A DNA stretch of 64,000 nucleotides from positions 842,561-906,560 of the forward strand of contig NZ_CP036172.1 of NCBI RefSeq assembly GCF_017357525.1, given 5' to 3'. Below are positions 19,486 to 29,109 of this stretch, in pieces (positions within the stretch are counted from its first letter, which is position 1; each line of letters starts with the position of its first letter). This DNA comes from Methanofollis aquaemaris. GTDB taxonomy: Archaea > Halobacteriota > Methanomicrobia > Methanomicrobiales > Methanofollaceae. A program made the position numbers and the translations under genes. The notes below the pieces were generated by a model. The model searched no databases. It was not told the DNA's origin and saw only the letters and a program-made list of their open reading frames with translations.

Positions 19486-19498
19486 AAAAAAGAAAAAA
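19482..19498 (-). terminator. T-rich tract downstream of ksgA
   Basis: On the minus strand, about 40 bases past the ksgA stop, there are two T-runs (T6 and T10) separated by a single C. This is a good archaeal terminator for the long upstream minus-strand cluster. The reverse end-repeat begins immediately after the last T. Confidence 0.55.
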
Positions 19499-19538
19499 TC
19501 ACCTTTCCTCAGAAAAAGGAGATCCCGCCGATGGCCCC

Positions 19539-20321
19539 TCACTCCTCCTGCGGCGCCAGGAGGTTTGCGACCATCGCAAAGGTCATCATCGAGAGTGCTT
19601 CAGGACGCAGGGTGAGCACCTCGTCAGGGAGTTCTGCAAACACCCGGTCAAGTTCTTCCTTCCCGAAGATCCCCTTCGCCCCCCGCAACCCGTTCCTCAC
19701 CGTCTTTCTCCGGTGAGAGAAGAGCTCGCGCACCACATCGGCATACACCTCCCGATCCGCGATGAAGTACGGCGGTTCGTGGGGGGTGAGGCGCACCACC
19801 ATCGAGGCGACCTGCGGCGGCGGGGAGAACGAGCCCGGACCAAGGTTGAAGCAGAGTTCCACATCGGCATAGGTCTGGACCATCACCGAAAGACGACCGC
19901 AGTCCGGCGTCCCGACCGTCGCCGCCATCCTCTCCGCAAACTCACGTTGGTACATCAGCACCGCCCGCTCGAACCCCGCCTCAAGGAGGCGGAAGGTGAT
20001 CGGCGAGGACGCAGAATACGGGAGATTTGCGACGACGATCTCAAACGGCGGGAAAGGAACCCTTGTTGCGTCGCCATGGACGATCTCAAGACGTCCTGAC
20101 TCGATCTCGTCGGCAAAGGTGAAAGAGAGTTCCTCCACCAGGGAACCGTCGAGTTCGACGGCGACCACCCTGGCGCCGGCCTCAAGGAGGGCGGCAGTCA
20201 GCACACCCCTCCCCGGACCGATCTCCAGAACCCGCCGACCCACAAGGTCGCCGGCCAGGTCCACGATCCGACCGACCGCCCGTCGGTCAAGAAGAAAATG
20301 TTGATCGTGCCTTGCTTTCAT
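19539..20321 (-). CDS. ksgA: 16S rRNA (adenine-N6,N6)-dimethyltransferase
   Basis: A 260-residue RsmA/KsgA/Dim1 enzyme that dimethylates two adjacent adenines at the 3' end of 16S rRNA. It starts ARHDQHFLLDRRAVGRIVD, has SAM motif I LEIGPGRGVLT at about residue 35 and the catalytic NLPYS at about 100. It overlaps the DUF655 gene by four bases, a pairing widespread in archaea. Confidence 0.95.
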   Translation of the reverse strand: MKARHDQHFLLDRRAVGRIVDLAGDLVGRRVLEIGPGRGVLTAALLEAGARVVAVELDGSLVEELSFTFADEIESGRLEIVHGDATRVPFPPFEIVVANLPYSASSPITFRLLEAGFERAVLMYQREFAERMAATVGTPDCGRLSVMVQTYADVELCFNLGPGSFSPPPQVASMVVRLTPHEPPYFIADREVYADVVRELFSHRRKTVRNGLRGAKGIFGKEELDRVFAELPDEVLTLRPEALSMMTFAMVANLLAPQEE

Positions 20322-20881
20322 CGTGCCGTGAAGAGACGATACTTGATCTCCGGATCTTCGAGTTCTTCCATGACCCTCCCGACAATGAGTTTGGTCGGGT
20401 TCGGAATGGACTTGATCCGCTGGGCGATATCCTCGAAACTCTCATACGGCTTCTTGTTCCGCCCCTCGACCAGTTCCCACATGAGCTTCTTCCCGATGCC
20501 GGGAAGAAGATGGAACATATGGAGCTTCGGCGTGATCGGAACCGCCTTGTTGAAGAAATCAACAAAACGCGCCTCATCCTCCTTCACAATCGCCTCGATC
20601 GCAAAGGGGAGTTCGACCCTGGCGGTGTTGGTCAGGTCAGTATAACTGATCCGGCGCTTCACCCGCTCGACCTTGTCCCGCTCGTTCTCGCCGATATAGA
20701 CCGAATCATGGATCTGAATATCGGCGCCTCTCTTCGGGATCAATTCGAGGATCTTGAACTGACCTGTTCCCACCGCCTGCACGACAGGTTCGCGCTTGAA
20801 GCCGCGTCTCTGGTCTTCAACACGACCCTGGAGAAGTACATCCACAACTACTGCGTAGATCTCCTTTTTCTCAGCCTTCAT
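20318..20881 (-). CDS. DUF655 family protein (putative nucleic-acid-binding)
   Basis: A 187-residue archaeal DUF655 protein. The N-terminal half resembles an OB-like domain. The middle has a helix-hairpin-helix-like segment, HLLPGIGKKLMWELVEGRNK, followed by a second, IKSIPNPTKLIVGRVMEEL. The role is unproven, but linkage to ksgA and rpoF suggests RNA binding in ribosome biogenesis. It lies nine bases after the rpoF gene. Confidence 0.9.
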   Translation of the reverse strand: MKAEKKEIYAVVVDVLLQGRVEDQRRGFKREPVVQAVGTGQFKILELIPKRGADIQIHDSVYIGENERDKVERVKRRISYTDLTNTARVELPFAIEAIVKEDEARFVDFFNKAVPITPKLHMFHLLPGIGKKLMWELVEGRNKKPYESFEDIAQRIKSIPNPTKLIVGRVMEELEDPEIKYRLFTAR

Positions 20882-20890
20882 AGCAACCCC

Positions 20891-21241
20891 TCAGAGATGA
20901 GTGATTACCATCTCCAGAATAGCATCGAGTTCCTCGCCAGTGAGCGTGTACCGCTCCTTGGCATAGATCGCTCTGAGCTCATCCCTCGATCTGGGCATGA
21001 TATTTGCGATCCTGAACGCGATGTCAGGTTTCATCTTTTCAAGAGCGAGGAGTTTGTCGACGAGGGCGCGTGACTGCTCGGCTGAGGTCTTGGAAAGGTG
21101 ATTGGCATGCTCAATGCTCTGACGGAGCTCATAGGACATCTCCTGCCCGGCATCAAGACGCCGCGCTTCGACCTGTGCGAGCTGGTCCTTCATCTCCGGA
21201 AGGGCGATCCGCTCCTCGCTAATTACTCCTTTAACCTTCAT
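20891..21241 (-). CDS. rpoF: DNA-directed RNA polymerase subunit F (Rpb4-like)
   Basis: A 116-residue Rpb4 homologue, part of the RNA polymerase stalk with RpoE. It begins MKVKGVISEERIALPEMKD, and the C-terminal HRDC-like part reads IMPRSRDELRAIYAKERY. ATG 21241 is chosen over 21250 because GAGTGA precedes it. It is followed by DUF655 and ksgA and preceded by L21e, the common euryarchaeal order. Confidence 0.92.
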   Translation of the reverse strand: MKVKGVISEERIALPEMKDQLAQVEARRLDAGQEMSYELRQSIEHANHLSKTSAEQSRALVDKLLALEKMKPDIAFRIANIMPRSRDELRAIYAKERYTLTGEELDAILEMVITHL

Positions 21242-21260
21242 GCCAATCACTCGGTGGACA

Positions 21261-21554
21261 TTATACTTTCTGAGGCTTTAGATGTTGTGGTCTGGAAATT
21301 ACAATCTTCACACTGTTCCCATCGGGAACCTCGACGACCCAGGCGCGGCCACGCTGACCAACGACTGTCCCGGTTCTCCCGTGGAACCTCCGGTGGGGCA
21401 TACCCTTCTGGATACTCGGTTCACAGACGATGTGGACCTTCTGCCCCATCTCGAACTTCTGGATCACTGCAGTCGGCGGGACAATGCCCCGGCGCCTGAG
21501 ATCCTTCTTCAGCTTATACCGCGTCTTTTTCCTCGGACCGTTATGATGAGCCAT
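21261..21554 (-). CDS. 50S ribosomal protein L21e
   Basis: A 97-residue ribosomal protein. Signature segments are [17 protein letters not shown] near the N-terminus, [16 protein letters not shown] in the middle and [11 protein letters not shown] at the end. The ATG at 21554 ([10 protein letters not shown]) is chosen over the GTG-started extension. Its start lies two bases from the stop of the Pus10 gene. Confidence 0.95.
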   Translation of the reverse strand: MAHHNGPRKKTRYKLKKDLRRRGIVPPTAVIQKFEMGQKVHIVCEPSIQKGMPHRRFHGRTGTVVGQRGRAWVVEVPDGNSVKIVISRPQHLKPQKV

Positions 21555-21555
21555 C

Positions 21556-22788
21556 TCATTCACCACTCTCTGGTTCTTCTACCAGCACTACATCGAGGCT
21601 GGTGACACGAGCTTCTTTGCCCAGGAGCCCAGCAAGACTTGGGGTTGTCCGTCCGTCATCCCCGGAGACCAGTTCCTTGATATAGAGACCGGCCTCACCG
21701 ACGACCTCGATGACGAACTTCCCATCCTGCATCCCCGGAGATTGAATATTTATAACCCCGCGTTCCCTGATCTTGTCGGCCCGGCGGTGCGCCACCCGTT
21801 TCGGAGTGCGCTGGTGAATCGTAACACCGTTCAACCGGTCCAGTACGGATCTGAGTTCGTCCAGGGAAATATCTTCATCGATCTCTACGAGAATCCTGTA
21901 TTTTTTATGCGCTTTGTTCGATTTAAGGGTTTCCACCTCAGCGTGAGAACTCCATGCAGTCAGTTTGACTGCAACGCGCCCGTCCGCACGCTCGTTGATC
22001 AACGCCTCCAGCGTGGCAAGGTCGACCTCCCGGCGCTTCGGGTTGAGCATCTCCATCACGAAAGGCCGGCCGGTCCCGAGCATCCTGGCATCGATGTCTT
22101 CTCTGCCTGAACCATGGAGGACCGCCGTTTCGGCCTCGAAGACTTCGGTCGCCGGACGGCCGATGAGTTCTTCCACCGAATCGGCGTACATCTTGCCGGT
22201 GTAGTTGCACCGCTCGCACCCCTTGCCGCGGCAGACCCTGCAGTCCCAGTGGGTCTGCGGGATCCCGCGCTCGTACTTGCAGTACCGCCCCCGGAAATAG
22301 ACCGGGTTGACCTCGATCTCCACCTGCTCCTCTGCCAGGTTGAGGATGGCAACGACATCAGGCCGCTTGAACTCCACAGTCTTCCCGGTCAGGGCCGAGA
22401 CCGCCTTGCCGACCTCACGGTTCAGTTCCGACTTGATCGGCTCGGGGTCGGTGAGGGAGAGGTCCGACCAGACCATCTCCTCACTCTCGGCGATGAGCGG
22501 GGGCACCCGCGTCCCGACCAGGAAGGTCGCATACTCGGTTCCCTCCAGGGCGTCGACGACGCGGGCCGCCCACCTGTCCACCAGGTCGAAGGCGCGGTCA
22601 CAGACCCAGCACTCCTCCGGCTCTTTGGTGAAGGGTTCGTTCTTCGCCAGGGCATGGGCGGTTCGCAGGGCCAGACCGCGTTCTTTGTTCGACAGCCCGA
22701 ACGAGCGCTTCCCGAAGAAGCGCCCGAGACAGTGGTCGCAGATCGGACCATATTCCAGGACCGCCCCGACCGTCTCGATCAGATCCAT
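21556..22788 (-). CDS. pus10: tRNA pseudouridine(54/55) synthase Pus10
   Basis: A 410-residue archaeal Pus10. The N-terminal THUMP-like zinc domain has CDHC-type residues ([14 protein letters not shown]; later CWVC) and a second cysteine set in [15 protein letters not shown]. The catalytic region contains [19 protein letters not shown] with the active aspartate. It makes pseudouridine at tRNA positions 54 and 55 in the T-loop. It directly follows trmY, whose enzyme methylates pseudouridine 54, so consecutive steps are side by side. Confidence 0.95.
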   Translation of the reverse strand: MDLIETVGAVLEYGPICDHCLGRFFGKRSFGLSNKERGLALRTAHALAKNEPFTKEPEECWVCDRAFDLVDRWAARVVDALEGTEYATFLVGTRVPPLIAESEEMVWSDLSLTDPEPIKSELNREVGKAVSALTGKTVEFKRPDVVAILNLAEEQVEIEVNPVYFRGRYCKYERGIPQTHWDCRVCRGKGCERCNYTGKMYADSVEELIGRPATEVFEAETAVLHGSGREDIDARMLGTGRPFVMEMLNPKRREVDLATLEALINERADGRVAVKLTAWSSHAEVETLKSNKAHKKYRILVEIDEDISLDELRSVLDRLNGVTIHQRTPKRVAHRRADKIRERGVINIQSPGMQDGKFVIEVVGEAGLYIKELVSGDDGRTTPSLAGLLGKEARVTSLDVVLVEEPESGE

Positions 22789-23355
22789 TCAGCTCTCTCT
22801 CCTGTCAAGTTCGTTGTGCAGCACCACGATCGCCTGATCGGCATGGAGGACTCTCGGCCCCAGGGAGTAGGACGGAAGCCCGCCGGTCTGTTCCTCTTCC
22901 TCCCCGGTGAAGTTGAGGTGGTCGGAGAGGAGGACGGTCTCAGGCAGAGACGACGCCTCGCGCACGTCCTCGCCCCCCTCGTCCAGGACCGCACACGAGC
23001 ACTCTGCGAGCACCGCGGCAAGCCCTCCTTTCCGCACCAGCACGCCCGGACTCGCCTCACGGAAGGTCGTTCCGCATGGGAGAGCCAGAGCCTTCTTGAT
23101 CAGGCCTGCGATGTTGCGCTCGTCGGGGCTGAGGTTTCTCACCTTCGCCCCGGAAAAACAGATCGTCTTCGGACCCTTCGGCTCGCCCAGCAGGACAAGC
23201 CAGCACTCGGCGTTCCGTCTCATCCCATGGGAGAGACAGAGAGAGGCCGCCACGCACCGGCAGAGTTCATCCATCCGGCCGGCACCAGGGAGATCGTTCA
23301 GCGAAAAACCGGGGTCAGTGCTCCCCCGGTGCCCGACCACGACAAAACGTCTCAT
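22789..23355 (-). CDS. trmY: tRNA (pseudouridine(54)-N1)-methyltransferase
   Basis: A 188-residue SPOUT-class methyltransferase. The family signatures are RFVVVGHRGSTDPGFSLNDL at the N-terminus and the C-terminal knot segment FTGEEEEQTGGLPSYSLGPR, where SAM binds. It makes m1-pseudouridine at position 54 of archaeal tRNAs. The stop lies against the pus10 start, indicating one transcript. Confidence 0.95.
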   Translation of the reverse strand: MRRFVVVGHRGSTDPGFSLNDLPGAGRMDELCRCVAASLCLSHGMRRNAECWLVLLGEPKGPKTICFSGAKVRNLSPDERNIAGLIKKALALPCGTTFREASPGVLVRKGGLAAVLAECSCAVLDEGGEDVREASSLPETVLLSDHLNFTGEEEEQTGGLPSYSLGPRVLHADQAIVVLHNELDRRES

Positions 23356-23356
23356 C

Positions 23357-24676
23357 CTACTGCATCTTCCCGAACCGTTTCATCATGCGCTGCATGGAGA
23401 ACTTGCTCCCCCGCATTCCCTTCAGCGCACGCTGCATGATCCGATAATATTTGAGGAGTTCTCGCACGTCCTCGGGGGGCACGCCCGACCCCTGCGAGAT
23501 CCGCTGGACCCTGGGGCCCGAGATGATCTGGGGGTCGTCGAGTTCGGCGGGGGTCATCGAGTCCATGATCACCTTGTAGCGGTCCATCTTCGTCGAGGTG
23601 ACATCATAGGCATCGTCCGGGATCTGCATCCCGCCCATCGGGAGCATGGACATCACCTGCTTGAGCGGCCCCATCTTGTTCACCGCCTCAAGCTGTTTGT
23701 ACATGTCTCGCAGGGTGAACTTCCCCCTGAGGATAGCGTTGACGTCCATCTCGTCCTCGGAGATGACCTCCTCGGCCCGCTCGACCAGGGCCTTCAGGTC
23801 GCCCATCCCGAGCAGCCTGGAGATGAACCCGTCGGCGTCGAAACGCTCCAGGTCGTCGGTCGTCTCCCCGGCACCGATGAAGACGATCCCGCTCTTCGTC
23901 TCCGAGACCGCGGAGAGGGCGCCGCCGCCCTTGGCCGTGCCGTCCATCTTGGTGAGCAGCACGCCGTCGATCCCGATGGCGTCGTTGAACCGCCGCGCCT
24001 GATCCCTGGCCTGCTGGCCCAGGGCGGCGTCGATGACGAGCCACCGGTGGTCGGGGCGGGCGATCTCGTTGATATTGACGATCTCCTCGATCAGTTCGTC
24101 CTCAAGGGCATGACGCCCCTGGGTATCGATGATGATGACCTCGGTCTCCTCGAAGTGTTTCATCCCCTCGCGAACGATCTTGAGAGCGTCATGCTCGTCA
24201 GGACTGCCGACGATCGGGACGTCCACCTTCGCGCAGAGGGTGGCGAGTTGCTGGTAGGCGCCCGGCCTGAAGGTGTCGGCGCAGATCACCCCGACCTTCA
24301 GCCCCTTGCGCTTGAAATAGCGCGCGAGCTTCCCGGTCGTGGTGGTCTTGCCGCTCCCCTGCAGCCCGGCCATCAGGATCGTCTGCGGGGCAAGGTCGAC
24401 CTTGCCGGCCCCGCCCATCAGCCCGACCAGTTCCTGGTAGACGATCCGCAGCACATGCTCGCGGACACTCATCCCCCGCGGCGGTTCCTCCTCCAGGGCC
24501 CGCTGTTTGATCGACTGGGAGAGTTGCATGACGAGCTTGACATTCACATCGGCCTGGAGGAGGGCGCGCTGGAGGCTGCGCACCAGTTCATCCACTGCCG
24601 CCCGGTCGACGACTGTCTTGCCTGCGAGTTTCTTGACCGCGTCTTTCAAAGACGAACTGAGCGAGTCGAGCACCAT
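23357..24676 (-). CDS. srp54: Signal recognition particle protein Srp54
   Basis: A 439-residue SRP GTPase. It has the N domain (about 1-90), the G domain with P-loop [15 protein letters not shown] at about 107, DTQGRH (G3, in place of the usual DTAGR), [11 protein letters not shown] (G4) and a C-terminal M domain with [20 protein letters not shown] and methionine-rich helices. It binds signal sequences and 7S RNA and targets ribosomes to the membrane receptor FtsY, which is encoded next to it. The Gln in place of Ala in G3 is worth noting. Confidence 0.95.
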   Translation of the reverse strand: MVLDSLSSSLKDAVKKLAGKTVVDRAAVDELVRSLQRALLQADVNVKLVMQLSQSIKQRALEEEPPRGMSVREHVLRIVYQELVGLMGGAGKVDLAPQTILMAGLQGSGKTTTTGKLARYFKRKGLKVGVICADTFRPGAYQQLATLCAKVDVPIVGSPDEHDALKIVREGMKHFEETEVIIIDTQGRHALEDELIEEIVNINEIARPDHRWLVIDAALGQQARDQARRFNDAIGIDGVLLTKMDGTAKGGGALSAVSETKSGIVFIGAGETTDDLERFDADGFISRLLGMGDLKALVERAEEVISEDEMDVNAILRGKFTLRDMYKQLEAVNKMGPLKQVMSMLPMGGMQIPDDAYDVTSTKMDRYKVIMDSMTPAELDDPQIISGPRVQRISQGSGVPPEDVRELLKYYRIMQRALKGMRGSKFSMQRMMKRFGKMQ

Positions 24677-24682
24677 TTGAAT

Positions 24683-25843
24683 CTATTCCTCCGCACCGAG
24701 AAGTTCGCCGACCACGGCTTCGGGCCTGAAGGGGACGATGTCGCTGTAGGCCTGCCCGGTCCCCAGGAAGAGGATCGGTTTGCCGATCGTCTGGGCGATC
24801 GAGATCGCCGCACCGCCCCTGGAGTCCATGTCGGCCTTGGTAAGCATTACGGCGTCGGTTCCGACCAGGTCGTTGAAATCCTTGGCCCGCACCACGGCGT
24901 CGTTGCCCGCCACCGCCTCGTCGACATAGACCACCAGGTCAGGTTTCATCACCCGGCGGATCTTTTCGAGCTGGTTCATCAGGTTCTTGCGGTTGTGGAA
25001 CCGACCGGCCGTATCGGCGAGGACCACGTCGATCCCGTGCCCTCTGGCGTACTCGACAGAGTCATAGAGGACCGCCGCCGGGTCCGAACCCTCCTGATGC
25101 TTGATCACCTTGATGTCAAGCCTTCGGCCATGCTCGGCGATCTGGTCGATCGCCCCGGCCCTGAAGGTGTCCCCGGCCCCGATCACGACCGAGTGGCCGT
25201 TCGCTTTGAGGTAGTGGGCTATCTTCGCGATGGACGTTGTCTTCCCGGTCCCGTTCACCCCGGTGATCAGGATCTTCACCGGCCGGTCGTGCGCCTTGAT
25301 GTACTCAAGGAGATCAAGCCCTTCGCCGAGAACCTTCAGGAGGGCGCCACGCAGCGCCGACATCACGATCTCGTCGACCGACGTGCCGATCTTGCGGTGG
25401 CTCCCGACGAGATCCTCGCGCATATACCCGATGATCGCGTCGGTCACCTCAAGGGCGACATCGTTCTCCAGAAGGACCATCTCGAGTTCGAAAAGGGGCT
25501 CTTCGATATCTTTCTCCGAGATCACCAGTTCGCGCTCGAGCACGAGGGTCTTGACCCTGGAGACGAGACCGCCAAACCTCTTGCGCTCCTCTGCCGGTCG
25601 TACCTCGGGTGCCGCCGGCGCAGGTGCGCGGGGCGCAGGTTCGGGCGCGGGGGCCAGGGGTTCGGGTAAAGGTTCAACCGCCGGTTTTTCCGGCTCAAAA
25701 ACAGGTTCACCGACCTCTGCAGGAGCAGGGGCCGGGATCTCGGGCCTGACCTCCTCACGAACCGCCTCACCGGCGGCGTCCTGAATGGAGTGGCCAAACT
25801 TCTCCTTGATATTCTGCAGTTTGTTCTTCAGGCCCTCAAACAT
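24683..25843 (-). CDS. ftsY: SRP receptor FtsY
   Basis: A 386-residue SRP receptor GTPase. The N-terminus (about 25-90) is an acidic, Pro/Ala/Glu-rich A domain, followed by NG domains with GVNGTGKTTSIAKIA (P-loop), DTAGRFHNRKNLMNQLEKI (G3) and TKADMDSRGGA (G4). It docks Srp54-ribosome complexes at the membrane. It sits six bases upstream of srp54 and immediately after prefoldin alpha. Confidence 0.95.
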   Translation of the reverse strand: MFEGLKNKLQNIKEKFGHSIQDAAGEAVREEVRPEIPAPAPAEVGEPVFEPEKPAVEPLPEPLAPAPEPAPRAPAPAAPEVRPAEERKRFGGLVSRVKTLVLERELVISEKDIEEPLFELEMVLLENDVALEVTDAIIGYMREDLVGSHRKIGTSVDEIVMSALRGALLKVLGEGLDLLEYIKAHDRPVKILITGVNGTGKTTSIAKIAHYLKANGHSVVIGAGDTFRAGAIDQIAEHGRRLDIKVIKHQEGSDPAAVLYDSVEYARGHGIDVVLADTAGRFHNRKNLMNQLEKIRRVMKPDLVVYVDEAVAGNDAVVRAKDFNDLVGTDAVMLTKADMDSRGGAAISIAQTIGKPILFLGTGQAYSDIVPFRPEAVVGELLGAEE

Positions 25844-25848
25844 GGGGA

Positions 25849-26286
25849 TTACCTGCCCGGAGCTGTCTGCTGCTGTTGACGGTAGGCAGCATCAAGACGG
25901 GCCGCGATCTCGTTCATCTGCCTCTTAAGATTCTCGATCGCCTCGGCGATCTTCTTCTCCGAGGCCTCAAGCTCGCGTGCCCGTCCCTCAAGGAACGAGA
26001 TTGCGTCCTCATTGCTGCGTTCGACGGTGACATCCGCCCCAATGGCGACCAGCACTTTTTCAGCGTCAGGGACCGTTGCCCTGACACTCACGCCGCCGCC
26101 GAGCGGGAGAAGAACCGTACCGTCCTGAGCCTCACCAAGGGACCGGAGGGTCTCGATCGCCGCGAAGGCCTCGACCCTCTGCTGATCCATCATCTCCAGT
26201 TGCCTGGCAAAGACTTCTGCCTGCTGTCCGTACTCGTTGAGATAATACTGGAGTGACTGCAACTCCCTCGGGTCGGCTTGTTCCAT
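25849..26286 (-). CDS. pfdA: Prefoldin subunit alpha
   Basis: A 145-residue coiled-coil chaperone subunit. Two long helices (about 5-50 and 95-140) flank beta hairpins containing LPLGGGVSVRATV and VLVAIGADVTVERS. Prefoldin holds unfolded proteins for the chaperonin. ATG 26286 (MEQADPRELQ) is chosen because AGGTGA sits at good spacing; a GTG at 26298 would overlap the LX gene. Confidence 0.93.
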   Translation of the reverse strand: MEQADPRELQSLQYYLNEYGQQAEVFARQLEMMDQQRVEAFAAIETLRSLGEAQDGTVLLPLGGGVSVRATVPDAEKVLVAIGADVTVERSNEDAISFLEGRARELEASEKKIAEAIENLKRQMNEIAARLDAAYRQQQQTAPGR

Positions 26287-26290
26287 GGAC

Positions 26291-26479
26291 TTAGTCACCT
26301 ACTACGGTAACGCCATCGATTGAGATATACCTTCTCTTCAGGTTGTGTTTACTACCGATATCGGCGTAAATGTGTTCCTTTGCAACCTTCTCATTCGGGG
26401 CCTCGACGACCTTCGTGAAGGACTGCCTGGTCTCACCCATCTGACAGGCGCCCGTAATTTCAAACTTCTGCATCTCCAT
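26291..26479 (-). CDS. 50S ribosomal protein L18Ae (LX)
   Basis: A 62-residue archaeal LX/L20a protein, beginning MEMQKFEITGACQMGE and ending RRYISIDGVTVVGD. ATG 26479 has GGAGTGA in the right place within the end of the IF-6 gene. A start six bases later (MQKF) is also possible. Normal family length. Confidence 0.9.
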   Translation of the reverse strand: MEMQKFEITGACQMGETRQSFTKVVEAPNEKVAKEHIYADIGSKHNLKRRYISIDGVTVVGD

Positions 26480-26484
26480 TCTGC

Positions 26485-27150
26485 TCACTCCAGAAAGCCA
26501 AACACTTCCTCAATCCGTCCGAGTTCAAAACCGGTGGTCTCGAACCCGGCGATATATCCCTTGCTGTTCGCAAGAACCCCGGTCCCGACGAGGCCACTGC
26601 CCATATTCACCGTGCCCGTTCCGATCACGAGCCCTTCCGCACACCCGGCGAGATCGGCGATCTCGGCTTCGGTGCTCCGTGCATGGACAAGGACACCCTT
26701 GTTGGTGGCGACCGCGGCCATCCCGACGGTCCTCACACCGGCGAAGGTCAGTCTACGCACCGGCACTCCGAGGAACGTCCCGATCTCCTCTGCCACCTCT
26801 TTCGACATCTCAGGGTGTACCGCAGCGAACGAGTCGTTGGCAAGGATCACGTTCCCGGCTGCGTTCATCGAAGTTCCGAGAGTCATTATCTCTCCATATT
26901 CCCCGAGCACGGCAAGTTCCTCCTCGGTTGCAAGCCCGCTCACCACCATCCCGTTCGAGTTCCCGGCGAGGAGCGAACCGATGATCGATGATCCCTGGAC
27001 CGTCGTTCTGACGACCTCGACATCAAGCGCCCCGGCTACTCTCTCCACAAACTCCTCGGTCGCTGTGGGGGGAACGACTGCGAACTCCTCGAAGGCCCGC
27101 GCGAAGACACCGATATGAGGATCGGCGGCAAAGTCGATCGTTCTCTCCAT
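26485..27150 (-). CDS. eif6: Translation initiation factor aIF-6
   Basis: A 221-residue five-bladed pentein of the eIF6 family, which binds the 50S subunit and blocks premature joining with 30S. Repeats are seen in [57 protein letters not shown] and [19 protein letters not shown]. It ends next to LX and follows L31e by one base, the standard archaeal cluster order L39e-L31e-IF6-LX-prefoldin-FtsY. Confidence 0.95.
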   Translation of the reverse strand: MERTIDFAADPHIGVFARAFEEFAVVPPTATEEFVERVAGALDVEVVRTTVQGSSIIGSLLAGNSNGMVVSGLATEEELAVLGEYGEIMTLGTSMNAAGNVILANDSFAAVHPEMSKEVAEEIGTFLGVPVRRLTFAGVRTVGMAAVATNKGVLVHARSTEAEIADLAGCAEGLVIGTGTVNMGSGLVGTGVLANSKGYIAGFETTGFELGRIEEVFGFLE

Positions 27151-27151
27151 T

Positions 27152-27415
27152 TCACTCCTCAGCGAGTTCGGCCTGGACCTGCCCGTCCTCGAACTTCATG
27201 GCACGGACCCTGATCGATGCCGGCGGCTTCCCGGCCCCGCGCTCCCAGACCTTCTCGTTGATGCTGCTGTCGAGCTTGATGCTCTCGCTCTTCATGTGCC
27301 TGACAAGATATGCCCTGATATCTTTAATCGCAACATTGCAGCGCCGCCGTCTCGGGGCGCGCCTGGTGTCGCGGAGAGGAACAATATAGATCTGCTCTTT
27401 GAGTGCCTCTACCAT
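27152..27415 (-). CDS. 50S ribosomal protein L31e
   Basis: An 87-residue ribosomal protein located near the exit tunnel. Typical segments are [38 protein letters not shown] and [18 protein letters not shown]. Slightly overlapping spacing with L39e (four bases between them) indicates one transcript. Confidence 0.95.
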   Translation of the reverse strand: MVEALKEQIYIVPLRDTRRAPRRRRCNVAIKDIRAYLVRHMKSESIKLDSSINEKVWERGAGKPPASIRVRAMKFEDGQVQAELAEE

Positions 27416-27419
27416 ATCT

Positions 27420-27572
27420 CTACACCTTCAGCGTGCTTCTTCTCCACATGCGCCTCTTGGGGTGGGATACCACCTGGCGCTTTGTCCGAACCATCACCCA
27501 CGCAGGAACACGGCGGTTCTGCATGCATGCCTTTGCCAACCGGACCTTGCGGCCCTTGGAAATTTTGCTCAT
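27420..27572 (-). CDS. 50S ribosomal protein L39e
   Basis: A 50-residue, highly basic ribosomal protein. It begins [18 protein letters not shown] and ends [14 protein letters not shown], which is the family's usual length and ending. The ATG at 27572 is internal to a longer open frame whose extension has no family similarity. Confidence 0.95.
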   Translation of the reverse strand: MSKISKGRKVRLAKACMQNRRVPAWVMVRTKRQVVSHPKRRMWRRSTLKV

Positions 27573-27586
27573 AGTTATCACCGTCA

Positions 27587-28177
27587 TCAGGTGCCGGTCG
27601 CACCTGTGACCAGGGACTGCTCGTGGCGTGCAGGAAAGAGCTCCGCGCACTGTTGGCCCATCCGCCCGACCGCAGCCCTGATCTCGTACTCATAATCACC
27701 GTTTTCGATGGTACCGGTCTCGCCATAGGCGACACAGAGGTGCCGTGCGGCGAGACGCTGCACTTCGGCCTTCCCGAAGCCGAGGAGCGGACGGACATAG
27801 GAGCAACCGTACCGGTCGGCGAGGCTCATTGCATCGCCCCGCGTCAGCATCGGCACGCGGTCGTTCAACCGTGTCCCATCCGCGACCACTTCATACTCCT
27901 TTGCGAGCAGACGAACCGCCCGGCGATGAACCGCCGTGATGGCGGTGCATGGGTGGCCGTCTCTGACCACCTGCTCGGCCGCCGCCACCAGACACTCCGG
28001 ACCCAGCGACCATTTTCGCCATGGGAATCCAAGTGCCCTGGCCGCAGCCTCGACAGACGGTACCTCCCGCAGGGGGTCGAAGACAAAGGTATTGAGTTCG
28101 ACCTCATAGTCGCGGGAGAGGAGCACCGCAGCAAGGGCGCTGTCTTTTCCTCCACTGAAGAGCAGACCGGCTTTCAT
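27587..28177 (-). CDS. PP-loop ATPase (adenine nucleotide alpha-hydrolase family)
   Basis: A 196-residue N-type ATP pyrophosphatase. The PP-loop is [12 protein letters not shown] at residues 5-16. A second conserved stretch, [20 protein letters not shown], is where tRNA thiolation and related enzymes bind substrate. It resembles the archaeal COG2117 group, whose substrate is unknown; a tRNA or thiolation role is suggested by its place among ribosomal genes. It abuts the PDCD5 gene. Confidence 0.8.
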   Translation of the reverse strand: MKAGLLFSGGKDSALAAVLLSRDYEVELNTFVFDPLREVPSVEAAARALGFPWRKWSLGPECLVAAAEQVVRDGHPCTAITAVHRRAVRLLAKEYEVVADGTRLNDRVPMLTRGDAMSLADRYGCSYVRPLLGFGKAEVQRLAARHLCVAYGETGTIENGDYEYEIRAAVGRMGQQCAELFPARHEQSLVTGATGT

Positions 28178-28513
28178 CTACTTCCGCGTGATCCGAAACT
28201 CTTTCTTCTTCGGGGCGATCTGCACCAGCAGTGCCTTCAACTGCTCGTCAGAGATCTTCTGCCGAATACGGCCGCTCTGCGCGAGCATCACCAACTGCTG
28301 TTCGATCGCCTGTGCAAACTCGGGTTTCGCGAGTTTGATCGTATTCAGCCGTTCGCGCGCTTCGGGTTCAAGGATCTGCATGAGCGCGAGCTGCATCTCT
28401 GACTCAGCACGTTTCTGCCGTTCCGCTTCGCCTTGCTGATCCACGGCCTGCTGCTGGAGTTGCTCCAGTCTCTTGCGTCGGATCTCAGAGAGTTCGTCGT
28501 CACCCATCAGCAT
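28178..28513 (-). CDS. DNA-binding protein, PDCD5 family
   Basis: A 111-residue helical protein of the archaeal/eukaryotic PDCD5 (TFAR19) family. The N-terminus is a long charged helix (RRKRLEQLQQQAVDQQGEAE). The core has EPEARERLNTIKLAKPEFAQ, and the tail is KKKEFRITRK. Archaeal members bind DNA and possibly ribosomes. It is next to S19e, a very common archaeal pairing. Confidence 0.92.
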   Translation of the reverse strand: MLMGDDELSEIRRKRLEQLQQQAVDQQGEAERQKRAESEMQLALMQILEPEARERLNTIKLAKPEFAQAIEQQLVMLAQSGRIRQKISDEQLKALLVQIAPKKKEFRITRK

Positions 28514-28522
28514 CCCTCACAT

Positions 28523-28972
28523 TCAGTAGTGCGCGAGTTCAGGCACGGACTCTGTTGCCGACGCCTTCTGGCTGTTCGCAGCGCTGTCCAGGAATGCGCG
28601 GCCCTTCGCAGAGACCTGCCGGCCATCGCGCACCTTCTCGACGAGACCTTCGGCCTCGAGCTGCTGGAGCGCCTTTCTCAGGATCGAGCCGCTCCCCTTC
28701 TTGAACCGGTTCGGGTTGGAGCCGCGGTTCCGGGCCCCACCGTATGCGGTCCTCAGTCTCTCCACGCCGACCGGGCCGTCAATGTAGATCCGACGGAGGA
28801 CGGCTGCCGTCCTGACATACCACCAGTCGGGATCCTCAGGAGGCATTTCCTTGTGGATCCCGGTCTTGGCAAAAGCCGCCCATTCTGGAGGCTCAATGGC
28901 AGGGAGCTCCTTTAACTCACGGGCCACCTGCGGGATGAGCATCTCAGCCGGGATGTCATATACAGTTGTCAT
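28523..28972 (-). CDS. 30S ribosomal protein S19e
   Basis: A 149-residue S19e. Signature regions are YDIPAEMLIPQVARELK, the helix DPDWWYVRTAAVLRRIYIDG, the RNA-contacting YGGARNRGSNPNRFKKGSGS, and ALQQLEAEGLVEKV. Needed for 30S maturation. About 140 bases separate it from YhbY, so a promoter probably lies there (A/T-rich at 28985-29040). Confidence 0.95.
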   Translation of the reverse strand: MTTVYDIPAEMLIPQVARELKELPAIEPPEWAAFAKTGIHKEMPPEDPDWWYVRTAAVLRRIYIDGPVGVERLRTAYGGARNRGSNPNRFKKGSGSILRKALQQLEAEGLVEKVRDGRQVSAKGRAFLDSAANSQKASATESVPELAHY

Positions 28973-29109
28973 TGGTTAACCTCACTGTAACTATCGATGT
29001 TACCAGTCTTTATCTATTTGCCATGGATGTTTTTATATATTTCGAGCGGCAAAACCCGGGCTTTTTCTGGCAATCTGACCTCGAATGCCCGGAGAAGAGA
29101 GGGATCGGA

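Noticed and set aside
22907-25669. A 920-codon plus-strand open frame
   Set aside because: It lies exactly antisense to srp54, ftsY and trmY, has no recognisable domain and is rich in Asp-His-Arg as expected for the complement of GC-rich coding sequence.
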